A DNA stretch of 64,000 nucleotides from Vibrio albus (GTDB taxonomy: Bacteria > Pseudomonadota > Gammaproteobacteria > Enterobacterales > Vibrionaceae), in the NCBI RefSeq assembly GCF_003144035.1, contig NZ_QFWT01000009.1, positions 62,001 to 126,000 on the forward strand. Reading direction: 5' to 3'. Both the position numbers and the translations under genes were made by a program. A model generated the notes under the pieces. It was given only the letters and a program-made list of their open reading frames with translations, was not told the origin of the DNA and searched no databases. Shown in pieces: positions 16,191 through 23,604 of the stretch (within the stretch, counting starts at the first letter, position 1; each line of letters opens with the position of its first letter).

Positions 16191-17069
16191 TTAAATACAG
16201 GCGATGTCCTGCACCTGCTTCCAGATAGTTTGAATTTCTTGCGAGACGAGGCTGTCGCCCATCTCAATCACACTTTTTCCGGCAATCTGAGCTTCTGTGA
16301 TACGCTTGTCATAGCTGACTCGCCCCAGAATAGTGGCCCGGTAAGTTCGTGCCAGCGTCTCAATCTCATCAGCTACCGATGGGTTGATATCCCATTTATT
16401 CACACATAAAGAGACAGGAAGTCCGAAATGTCTGGCCAGCTCCAATACCCGTTCAATATCGTGTTTACCGGATAAGGTCGGCTCAGTCACCAGTACCAGA
16501 TGATCCGCACCGGTAATGGATGCAATCACCGGACAGCCGATCCCCGGAGGGCCATCCACCAGCAGTAAATTTGCTTTGGTCTCCTGCGCTTTTTTCTTTG
16601 CCTCACTGCGAACCAGACTCACCAGTTTGCCCGAGTTTTCAGCGGCAATCCCCAGATGGGCATGAACCATGGGACCGAACCGGGTGTCGGACTGATACCA
16701 CTCACCACATTCGCGATCAGGAAAATCGATACAGTGATCCGGGCAGAAATGCACACACACGCCACAGCCTTCACAGGCAACAGGGTCGACGCTGTACTCA
16801 CCACTGTCTTCATCACGGACAATGGCTCCGAACCGGCAGTAATCAGTGCACAAATCACATTGAGAACAGTCTGCTGTACGAATTGATGCTTCATGACCAC
16901 TGGTAAAAATATGCTTTTCTCTGATGTCCGGTTTAAGGATCAGGTGCAGATCAGCCGCATCAACATCACAGTCGACTAATACAGCCTTTTCTGCCAGAGA
17001 AGCAAAGGAGGCAGTCAGGCTGGTTTTACCCGTGCCACCTTTACCGCTCAGAACGATAATCTCTTTCAT
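16191..17069 (-). CDS. MinD/Mrp-type ATPase with two inserted [4Fe-4S] ferredoxin motifs (B)
   Basis: A 292-residue ATPase with the deviant Walker A KGGTGKT at the N-terminus and a switch region LLVDGPPGIGCPVIASI. A ferredoxin module is inserted after strand 2: CSQCDLCTDYC and CEGCGVCVHFCPDHC, each able to hold a [4Fe-4S] cluster. The architecture is that of Desulfovibrio DVU2103/DVU2104 of the ORP operon and of similar genes beside NifX-like proteins. It overlaps the start of the upstream ATPase gene's stop by four bases (17066-17069), so the two are translationally coupled and may form a heterodimer. Likely role: ATP-driven assembly or reduction of a metal cluster; exact role unknown. Confidence 0.9.
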   Translation of the reverse strand: MKEIIVLSGKGGTGKTSLTASFASLAEKAVLVDCDVDAADLHLILKPDIREKHIFTSGHEASIRTADCSQCDLCTDYCRFGAIVRDEDSGEYSVDPVACEGCGVCVHFCPDHCIDFPDRECGEWYQSDTRFGPMVHAHLGIAAENSGKLVSLVRSEAKKKAQETKANLLLVDGPPGIGCPVIASITGADHLVLVTEPTLSGKHDIERVLELARHFGLPVSLCVNKWDINPSVADEIETLARTYRATILGRVSYDKRITEAQIAGKSVIEMGDSLVSQEIQTIWKQVQDIACI

Positions 17070-17917
17070 CCGTTTTCTCCTGCTCTCAACCCGTCTTCTA
17101 TCGCTGACAACATCAGCTGAAAGTCAGATTTCAATTCAGGTAGCGCTGACAACAGAGGTTCTCCACGCGAATAGACCTCAGCGACTTTCCGGTTTTCCGG
17201 AATACGCAGTAAAACAGCAATGCCTTCTTCCTGACAAAACACATCCACGCAGTTATCGGTTTGGTCAAAACGGTTAATGATCACAGCAAACGGACGACCT
17301 AACTCTTCGACGGTCTTAACCGCAATTTTCAAGTCATGCAGACCAAATGGCGTCGGTTCCGTTACCAGCAGAACAAAATCGGCATCACGCACCGTTGTTA
17401 CCATGGAGCAGGACGTGCCCGGCGGGGAATCAATGATCGACAACCCATCCTCAGTGGCACGCTCTTTCACGGCTTTGATAAGCGGTGTTGCCATGGCCAC
17501 CCCGATATTCAGCACACCTTCAACGTATTGAACCTTTCCTGCTCGTCCGTGAATCAGCGAGCCGATAGGATGCATTTCTTCAGTAATGGCATTTTCAGGA
17601 CAGGCGTACATACACCCGCCACAGCTATGGCAGAGCTCAGGAAAAACGATGGCATACTCTCCCTGAGAAACAATGGCATTAAACTCACAGATATCGGAAC
17701 AGTCACCACAACCGTTGCAGAGTTCACGATTAACGACAGGAACCGGGACTGACACCGTATCAGTGGCATCAATTTCCGGATGAAGGAACAGCTTTCCATT
17801 CGGCTCTTCCACATCACAATCCAGATACATCACGTCCTTACCGGCCGACAGAGCCAGAGCGACGGACACCGTTGTTTTCCCGGTGCCCCCTTTTCCAGAA
17901 GCTATGGCTAATTTCAT
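17066..17917 (-). CDS. MinD/Mrp-type ATPase with two inserted [4Fe-4S] ferredoxin motifs (A)
   Basis: A 283-residue paralogue of the next gene. Walker A is SGKGGTGKTT; the inserted ferredoxin module has CNGCGDCSDIC and CHSCGGCMYACPENAI; the later SIIDSPPGTSCSMV is the Walker A' / switch segment. It overlaps the DUF89 gene upstream (17914-17917) and the second ATPase downstream, so the three are tightly coupled. By analogy with the D. vulgaris ORP complex, it probably works with the NifX-fold proteins encoded on either side. Confidence 0.9.
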   Translation of the reverse strand: MKLAIASGKGGTGKTTVSVALALSAGKDVMYLDCDVEEPNGKLFLHPEIDATDTVSVPVPVVNRELCNGCGDCSDICEFNAIVSQGEYAIVFPELCHSCGGCMYACPENAITEEMHPIGSLIHGRAGKVQYVEGVLNIGVAMATPLIKAVKERATEDGLSIIDSPPGTSCSMVTTVRDADFVLLVTEPTPFGLHDLKIAVKTVEELGRPFAVIINRFDQTDNCVDVFCQEEGIAVLLRIPENRKVAEVYSRGEPLLSALPELKSDFQLMLSAIEDGLRAGENG

Positions 17918-18822
17918 CGGTCTTTTCCTGTATTTTCGGTCACGGTATCCTGACCTTTTGCCAACTCAGGTGTCGTCGTAACGATCCAGTCTCCCACCTG
18001 ATAATCATAAGCTCTGGCGATAACCGGGCATTTAATCTGAGTCAGGAAGTAGACTTCTCTGTCGGCGGTGTTCAGGGTTTCAAAATTAGCCTGCCCTTTG
18101 GCGATGACGATATCTGCAGAATGATACTGTTCAACAAACGAGGATGAGCAGTGATGCAGCAATGTACCGGGCGCATCGGTGCCGTTATCAATGATGGTGG
18201 CAACAGTGTCTATTCCGGCTTCAATCGCATCAGCCGCCACAGCATCATTAATGACCGGTGACCCTTTAACGGCATAAGTCACGTTCAGATGCTCCGGTAG
18301 CTGTTCAATAAGCAACCGATCAAACACAGTTTCACCCGCATTATCTGCCAGAATAAGAACGTTCTGCGCGCCACTGAGAGCTTGTCTCAAGCGGGCAACC
18401 ATATCCGTGTCGACAGAGTGTCGCAGAGCCTGCTCGAACGAAGCCTGTATCTTGTCGTCATCCCAGGCTGAAGCTAGCGCGAAATCCAGAATATTGCCGG
18501 CAATAGCAAAACGAAGCGCCGCTTCAAACGGGTTATCACTCTGTTCTATCTGGGCTCGGGCCTGAGGAGCCATCGCTAACGCTAGCTGAGTTGAATCTTT
18601 TTTAATTTGCAGATAAGGGTCATCACATCCCACTTCCTGACGCAGAATACGATGGATCTCCTGCCCCATTTCTGGTGGAGACAGGTTTAAATCAAACTCT
18701 GATACCTTGCGTAAAATACGACGCAGAGCATGACCTGTCCGGGCTTCATCGTGACAAATCTGCCGACCGGCCTCCAGAGACTGCCGTATAAAACAGGGTA
18801 TACAATCCAGGCTACTTCTCAT
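17914..18822 (-). CDS. DUF89 / ARMT1-like damage-control phosphatase family protein
   Basis: A 302-residue protein with an N-terminal cysteine motif (SLDCIPCFIRQSLEAGR), the conserved LILADNAGETVFDRLLIE segment in the middle, and KGQANFETL near residue 245; the asparagine and aspartate residues in these segments bind the divalent metal in the DUF89 family. Family members hydrolyse damaged phosphometabolites; the CxxC subtype is common in prokaryotes and is found next to MinD/NifX genes. The start at 18822 is chosen because AGGGGG lies six bases upstream; an ATG at 18846 overlaps the upstream gene. Substrate unknown. Confidence 0.85.
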   Translation of the reverse strand: MRSSLDCIPCFIRQSLEAGRQICHDEARTGHALRRILRKVSEFDLNLSPPEMGQEIHRILRQEVGCDDPYLQIKKDSTQLALAMAPQARAQIEQSDNPFEAALRFAIAGNILDFALASAWDDDKIQASFEQALRHSVDTDMVARLRQALSGAQNVLILADNAGETVFDRLLIEQLPEHLNVTYAVKGSPVINDAVAADAIEAGIDTVATIIDNGTDAPGTLLHHCSSSFVEQYHSADIVIAKGQANFETLNTADREVYFLTQIKCPVIARAYDYQVGDWIVTTTPELAKGQDTVTENTGKDR

Positions 18823-18836
18823 GCATTCCCCCTGTG

Positions 18837-19199
18837 TTAACCCCAATGAGATTCAGCATTCGCACTGTTGATTTCTGTGAGCTTGCCGCTGTTAAACAAC
18901 TCAATACACTCTTTCAGGCTGACCGCATCAGTATCGTAGATTTTTACACCGGCGCTCTGCAGCACCTTAAATGCTTTCGGCCCACAGAAGCCGGTGATCA
19001 GATGCTTAGCTCCTGTTGAAATAATATTCTGAGCCGCCTGAATACCAGCGCCCTGCGCCGCATTCAGGTTCTGCTCATTATCAACGAACTCACAGCTTTG
19101 CTGCTCAGTATCGTAAATAAGAAACCCGGGTGCCCGGCCAAAACGTTTGTCTAAATCACCATCAAGAGTGGCAGAAGAGGTGGTTAAAACGATTTTCAT
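18837..19199 (-). CDS. NifX/NafY-fold protein, ORP-like (copy 2)
   Basis: A 120-residue NifX-family protein that begins KIVLTTSSATLDGDLDKRFG, continues with GAGIQAAQNIISTGAKHLITG and contains GFCGPKAFKVLQ. Length and segment order fit the Desulfovibrio orange protein (about 118 residues). It follows the MPGYDKTGPMG gene with a 4-bp overlap (19196-19199) and precedes DUF89. It is the best candidate here for an ORP-like cluster carrier. Confidence 0.85.
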   Translation of the reverse strand: MKIVLTTSSATLDGDLDKRFGRAPGFLIYDTEQQSCEFVDNEQNLNAAQGAGIQAAQNIISTGAKHLITGFCGPKAFKVLQSAGVKIYDTDAVSLKECIELFNSGKLTEINSANAESHWG

Positions 19200-19450
19200 A
19201 GTCCCTGCCCCATGCCTTTACGACCCTGAGCTGCGCGATTGCGTCCCTGACCTCTTCCGACACCGGCACCTTGTCCTCTGCCACAGCGTCTTCCGCCAGT
19301 ACCGTCTTGCCTATTTCTGCGTCGTCTCATCCGGTTACATTGCGGAACATTACCGTTTTGTTCTTGATTGTTGTCTGCCACGCTGACACCAAGACCACGA
19401 CCTGTTTTTGGTCCGTTACCCATAGGACCGGTTTTATCATATCCAGGCAT
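19196..19450 (-). CDS. small Gly/Arg-rich MPGYDKTGPMG protein (DUF5320-like)
   Basis: An 84-residue basic, glycine- and glutamine-rich protein. The N-terminus MPGYDKTGPMGNGPKTGRGL is the hallmark of the DUF5320 family, usually encoded beside NifX-type proteins in anaerobes. The rest is low-complexity: RMRRRRNRQ, GGRRCGRGQGAGVGRGQG. The start is certain: AGGAGG lies six bases upstream and the initiation codon overlaps the previous stop as TAATG. Possible roles are an RNA- or scaffold-like partner of the NifX-fold proteins; function unknown. Confidence 0.75.
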   Translation of the reverse strand: MPGYDKTGPMGNGPKTGRGLGVSVADNNQEQNGNVPQCNRMRRRRNRQDGTGGRRCGRGQGAGVGRGQGRNRAAQGRKGMGQGL

Positions 19451-19878
19451 TACTGCCTCCTGTTTCTCTGATTCTGTCTTCGACACGATGTGTCGGTACT
19501 CCGACAGCTATTTCCCCGGCCTCTGTTACCTCTGCGCCGCCCCATGCCACAGCCGGGCATGGCAAAACATGCCTGCTCTAACTGATCGTCCTGCCAGGCC
19601 TTAATCAATTCACTGACTTCACCGGAACAGAACGGGTAAACCTTTATGCCGCTTTCTTCGATAGCGAACTGTAACGAACGGGAAATAGCCCCACATATCA
19701 GCAAGTCAACTTTCTGTGCAGATAAAAATGTCAGTTTATTCATCACTGAATCTACCGGTAAATCGAATGCCTGCTGGTGCAGGATCTCTTTTTGCTCTGC
19801 CTCCAATAGGAGTACATGCCCGGCAACATCAAACACTGGGGATATTCGGTTATTCCAAATTGTTAATGCTACTTTCAT
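19450..19878 (-). CDS. NifX/NafY-fold protein with Cys- and Arg-rich tail (copy 1, first gene of operon)
   Basis: A 142-residue protein whose first 110 residues form a NifX-type domain (MKVALTIWNNRISPVFDVAG, then KVDLLICGAISRSLQFAIEE). The last 35 residues are a tail with FAMPGCGMGRRRGNRGRGNS and CRSTDTSCRRQNQ, unlike the two other NifX copies. The start at 19878 follows GGAG by six bases. It is preceded by a sigma54-type promoter (19908-19923) and followed by the small DUF5320-like gene with overlapping stop and start. Function unknown; a metal-cluster or redox sensor is possible. Confidence 0.8.
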   Translation of the reverse strand: MKVALTIWNNRISPVFDVAGHVLLLEAEQKEILHQQAFDLPVDSVMNKLTFLSAQKVDLLICGAISRSLQFAIEESGIKVYPFCSGEVSELIKAWQDDQLEQACFAMPGCGMGRRRGNRGRGNSCRSTDTSCRRQNQRNRRQ

Positions 19879-19907
19879 GCTGGACTCCATTGCTGATACT
19901 TATATAG

Positions 19908-19923
19908 AGCAACAAGCGTTCCA
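19908..19923 (-). promoter_or_regulatory. sigma54 (RpoN) promoter of the ORP-like operon
   Basis: Minus-strand TGGAACGCTTGTTGCT against the consensus TGGCACG-N4-TTGCW: one mismatch, and GG and GC ten bases apart. The expected start of transcription is about 20 nt before the first codon at 19878. The neighbouring gene at 20176 encodes a sigma54 activator. Confidence 0.85.
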
Positions 19924-20002
19924 GATTACAAAAGTCCAAGATTATTTTTTATTTTATTGATATATAAGGGAAATTATCGACGCAAGAAATGGAAAGGAAT
20001 TG

Positions 20003-20028
20003 TAATGGTTGCAAAATCGCAACCATTA
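20003..20028. promoter_or_regulatory. enhancer (UAS) candidate 1 for the sigma54 activator
   Basis: Perfect inverted repeat TAATGGTTGC-N6-GCAACCATTA centred about 100 bp upstream of the sigma54 promoter, the usual position for an enhancer-binding protein. Repeated at 20046-20068. Confidence 0.75.
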
Positions 20029-20045
20029 TGAATGCATGTCGTTCC

Positions 20046-20068
20046 ATGGCTGCAATGATTGCAACCAT
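20046..20068. promoter_or_regulatory. enhancer (UAS) candidate 2 for the sigma54 activator
   Basis: ATGGCTGC-N7-GCAACCAT, one mismatch between arms. It repeats site 1 about 41 bp away, close to four helical turns, so two dimers would lie on the same DNA face. Confidence 0.7.
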
Positions 20069-20175
20069 CAAATTAATTGGTATTCGAGGATTAAATTAAT
20101 AGCCGTACAGATGTTGACGGTCATCACTCTTATCAGCTTTCAGTGGATTGCCTGATATGCCTGTAGTTTTTGATA

Positions 20176-21537
20176 TTAAATAAGCCGGTTACGGCCATTC
20201 TGCTGCGGAAACGGAATCTTTAAGGATTTCATTTTACGGTACAACGTTGTTTTATGTATACCAAGCTCTCTGGCTGTCGCTGCCCGGTTATAATGATTAC
20301 GTTTTAAAGCTGCCTGAATAGACTGTTTTTCAGCCACCTCCCGCACTGAACTAATATCTTCGTTTGACTTGGTTTGTACTGCTTTTCCGCCGAACTCCAC
20401 TGGCAAATGGGCCGGGCCGATCTTGTCGTTTGAGCAGAGAACAAAAGCTCTTTCAATCGTATTTTCCAGTTCACGGACATTACCCGGCCAGTCGTGAGCC
20501 ATCAGTAACGAAAGTGTTTCCGGTGTGACCCCCTGGACAGAACGCTTCTGCAACCGATTAAAGTTACCGATAAACTGATCCACCAACAGAGGAATATCTT
20601 CCTTACGGTCCCGGAGCGGAGGCAATTTCAGATCCACCACATGGATCCGGTAGTACAGATCCTGCCTGAATTCACTACTAGCCACCATCTGCATCAAATC
20701 CCGATAAGTCGCTACGATAATTCTCGCACTGCTTGTTTCCGGTTTTACAGCCCCAAGCGGCTCATAAACCTGTTCCTGTAATACACGAAGTAACCGAACC
20801 TGAAGCGCCGGACTGATCTCCCCGATTTCATCCAGAAACAGGGTTCCTCCATCGGCCAACGCAAAACGTCCCGGCTTGTCCTGAATCGCTCCGGTAAATG
20901 CCCCTTTTTTATAACCAAACAGTTCTGATTCCAGCAAATTATCCGGTAGGGCTCCGCAATTCACTGCAATAAAAGGTTTCTCAGCACGTGGACTCATGTC
21001 GTGGATCGCCCGCGCCAGAAGCTCTTTACCTGTACCCGTTTCTCCCTGAATAAGTACAGTACTCGGGCTTGTCGCTATGGCAGGCAACAGCTCGAACAGA
21101 TTCCGCATAACCGGGCTGTGACTAATAAAATCCCCCGCCTGAGAACGTCCTTTCAACGCATTTCTCAGTGCCTCAACTTCACTCAGATCCCGAAAGGTTT
21201 CAGCCCCACCAATGATCCGCCCTTCCGCATCTTTAAGCACTGCGGTAGACACAGAAATAGGGATCCGTTCACCTTCGGCATCAATAATAAAGCAGGGTTT
21301 GTTGACGATAGGCGTTTCGTCACTCAGAGTGCTTCGCAATGCGCAATCAGACTCGCACATACTGGATTTAAACACCTCGGAGCAGAGCTTTCCTAAAGCT
21401 TCTTCTCTGGAAATACCGGTGATCTCTTCCGCCGCCCGGTTAAAAAAACTGATACGCCACTGTTTATCAACCGTGAAAACGCCATCTGAAATACTTTCCA
21501 GAATGTCTTTGGTCATCGCAGGTAAACAAGGGGTCAT
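20176..21537 (-). CDS. sigma54-dependent activator with PAS sensor (ORP-cluster regulator)
   Basis: A 453-residue enhancer-binding protein. A PAS domain (about residues 10-115) contains a cysteine set CSEVFKSSMCESDCAL that could hold a metal or Fe-S sensor. The AAA+ domain (about 140-370) has Walker A GETGTGKE, the sigma54-contacting GAFTGA and Walker B FLDEIGE. A Fis-type HTH ends the protein (NHYNRAATARELGIHKTTLYRKM). It lies directly upstream of the ORP-like operon in the same orientation, separated by the promoter and the two inverted repeats that it most likely binds. D. vulgaris DVU2106 has the same role in its ORP cluster. The start at 21537 is supported by GGAAAAG; Met at 21516 is an alternative. 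Confidence 0.9.
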   Translation of the reverse strand: MTPCLPAMTKDILESISDGVFTVDKQWRISFFNRAAEEITGISREEALGKLCSEVFKSSMCESDCALRSTLSDETPIVNKPCFIIDAEGERIPISVSTAVLKDAEGRIIGGAETFRDLSEVEALRNALKGRSQAGDFISHSPVMRNLFELLPAIATSPSTVLIQGETGTGKELLARAIHDMSPRAEKPFIAVNCGALPDNLLESELFGYKKGAFTGAIQDKPGRFALADGGTLFLDEIGEISPALQVRLLRVLQEQVYEPLGAVKPETSSARIIVATYRDLMQMVASSEFRQDLYYRIHVVDLKLPPLRDRKEDIPLLVDQFIGNFNRLQKRSVQGVTPETLSLLMAHDWPGNVRELENTIERAFVLCSNDKIGPAHLPVEFGGKAVQTKSNEDISSVREVAEKQSIQAALKRNHYNRAATARELGIHKTTLYRKMKSLKIPFPQQNGRNRLI

Positions 21538-21623
21538 TATGCTTTTCCGTATCGGTTTATTATCCCAATTAACCTACCACAGGTCACCCGATGGATACTA
21601 ATGTAAAAGATAAGAGCCCATAT

Positions 21624-21653
21624 AAAAAAAGCTGCGCTCCCAAAGAGCACAGC
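21624..21653 (-). terminator. Rho-independent terminator of the methyltransferase gene
   Basis: Minus strand: GCTGTGCTC / GAGCGCAGC stem (one mismatch, loop of 5) followed by seven T residues. It separates the methyltransferase from the sigma54 activator gene downstream. Confidence 0.85.
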
Positions 21654-21685
21654 CGTGAAATAACAGCAGATAAAAATGAAAAGGC

Positions 21686-22240
21686 TTAAGCTGCAGAAAA
21701 CGTCAGAATATAGTGGTCCGGACACCCTTCAGCATCAAAATTCAGCACCTTAAATCCGGCTCCCTGCACTTCATCCATCGCCATCTGCGGTGATACCCTT
21801 GCATGACTGCCTTTAAAATCAACAAAAACAAAACGGGTTCCCGGAGCGGTCTGTTCACGCATTTTTTGTAGAAATTCATTCCTCTTCAGGATAAAACGGT
21901 AGGTATTCGCCAGAAAAACCGTATTAACACCAGCCGGAATACAAGGGTCATCAGCCTCGGACTGAACCACGGTCAGGTGAGCAAAACCAGACTCACTAAA
22001 GCGGTTTTTCATATAAGCCACCATATTCGGTTCACAGTCGATAGCGTAAACCTTTCCGCTTTTAATTGTCTGTGAAAATAGATTGGAGAAATACCCTGTA
22101 CCTGCTCCAATATCGGCAATAACTTCATTTTCTCTTAGTGCAAGCGAGCTCATGATATGGCTGGTTTTCTGCCACTCTTCCCGATGTTCTGCATCAAAAA
22201 TTTCTTTTAGTCTTTCTGGTTCTGAAAAGCTGATCCCCAT
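21686..22240 (-). CDS. class I SAM-dependent methyltransferase
   Basis: A 184-residue Rossmann-fold methyltransferase. SAM-binding motif I is VIADIGAGTGYFSNLF; motif II has YAIDCEPNMVAYMKNRF; then NTVFLANTYRFI in place of motif IV. The opening EPERLKEIFDAEHREEWQK resembles UbiE/COQ5-like proteins with unassigned substrates. The start at 22240 (MGISFSEPERL) gives the usual family N-terminus; the frame continues upstream to 22306 but those residues look like leader. A terminator follows, so it is probably monocistronic. Substrate unknown. Confidence 0.75.
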   Translation of the reverse strand: MGISFSEPERLKEIFDAEHREEWQKTSHIMSSLALRENEVIADIGAGTGYFSNLFSQTIKSGKVYAIDCEPNMVAYMKNRFSESGFAHLTVVQSEADDPCIPAGVNTVFLANTYRFILKRNEFLQKMREQTAPGTRFVFVDFKGSHARVSPQMAMDEVQGAGFKVLNFDAEGCPDHYILTFSAA

Positions 22241-22461
22241 AACGGATGTCTTCCTCACTTTACTTCGTTCTAGAGTATACCGTCTGTATAGCACGAAACA
22301 TGCCATACTCTATCTCTTTGTTTTTAATATTATTATTATCTGGCAGACGAGTGATCGCGTCTTTTTCACATCAAGAACAAGTGTTAAAAAGACACAACGC
22401 TGTCATTATGACACTTCACTAGCACTACCCGCATCGATCAGATCTGAACGCCTCAGCCTCA

Positions 22462-23604
22462 CTAACGTGCCGTCTGCACTTCCCGTAATAGCGGAAATGC
22501 CTGATTTACCTGTTCCTGAGTCACAACAAATCCAGTCATGCGATTATTCTGATCATACGCTCTGGCAACCGTTCCCTGCTCTGTATGGTTAACCTGCCAC
22601 TCTACTGCTGACTCAAATGATCCGCCAAGTTGGATCGGGTAACCAGGCGTTTTCACTTTGACCATCATGGCAGGCAAGCCCAGCTCACCTTCACTGGTAA
22701 GCAATTGCTTAGCGAGAATATTGGCACTGAGAACAATGGGCTGCAGGAATGCCATTATTTTACCTTCAATTTCTGCGCAGTCCCCCAGCGCATAAATGTC
22801 TTTCACCGATGTACGCAGCCGGTTATCAACCACGATGCCACGGTTCACCGCGAGTCCGGCTTTCTTCGCCAGCTCGGTCCGGGGAGTCAGACCCGCCGCA
22901 GAGATAACACAATCCGTGTCATAGCTGACACCTCTACTGGTTTGTACCGACAGGCTGGCACTGCGACGGTTCATTTCTGTAACATAATCCAGACAGTCTA
23001 CCTGCATGCCCTTACTACGCAGGTAACACTCCAGTGGTGTACTCAGAAATCCGGGTATCAGGTTAGACAGCAGGTGCATCCCCGGCTCAATAATATGTAC
23101 CTGTTTGCCGGAAGTAAGCATATCCAGGGCCAGTTCAACACCAATCAGACCTCCTCCCATAATCAGGACACGTTCAGCCCGGACAATACGTTGATGTGCA
23201 TCCCGATATTCCTGCAGACTGTTTAACGTGACAATGTCACCCGTTGCATTCCCACTAAGTAGAGGAACAAACGACTGAGCACCGGTGGCAAATACTAATC
23301 TGGAGTATGGATAACACTTCCCATCAGCAATAATACTGTGAGCTGCTGGGTCAATGCTCTCTACTCTGGTATAACAGAACAGCTCTATCTGCTGCTGCTC
23401 AGCGAATACGTTTCCGGGCGTAGAAACAAGATCTTCAGCTGTCTGTTTTCGGGTAAAAACATGACTAAGATCCGGTTTGTTATACTCATCGCCACTGTCA
23501 GCCGTAAATACCTGGACAGGCAGTTCGCTGTTCTGGCGGCGTATATTTTTTACCAGTTGGTAAGCGGCAAAGCCGCTACCAATGATGATCAGAGGGTTGG
23601 TCAT
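22462..23604 (-). CDS. norW: NADH:flavorubredoxin reductase
   Basis: FAD-dependent reductase (380 residues) that passes electrons from NADH to the rubredoxin domain of NorV for reduction of nitric oxide to N2O. It has the FAD motif IIGSGFAAYQLVKNIR, the NAD motif VLIMGGGLIGVELALDM and the second FAD motif DIYALGDCAEI. Its start overlaps the stop region of norV (23604), so the two are translationally coupled. Transcription is from the NorR-controlled sigma54 promoter upstream of norV. Confidence 0.93.
   Translation of the reverse strand: MTNPLIIIGSGFAAYQLVKNIRRQNSELPVQVFTADSGDEYNKPDLSHVFTRKQTAEDLVSTPGNVFAEQQQIELFCYTRVESIDPAAHSIIADGKCYPYSRLVFATGAQSFVPLLSGNATGDIVTLNSLQEYRDAHQRIVRAERVLIMGGGLIGVELALDMLTSGKQVHIIEPGMHLLSNLIPGFLSTPLECYLRSKGMQVDCLDYVTEMNRRSASLSVQTSRGVSYDTDCVISAAGLTPRTELAKKAGLAVNRGIVVDNRLRTSVKDIYALGDCAEIEGKIMAFLQPIVLSANILAKQLLTSEGELGLPAMMVKVKTPGYPIQLGGSFESAVEWQVNHTEQGTVARAYDQNNRMTGFVVTQEQVNQAFPLLREVQTAR

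Noticed and set aside
15828..19878. Nitrogen-fixation cluster
   Set aside because: NifX-fold genes occur, but no nifHDK, nifB radical-SAM or nifEN genes are present; the MinD-Fd and sigma54 context fits the ORP type.
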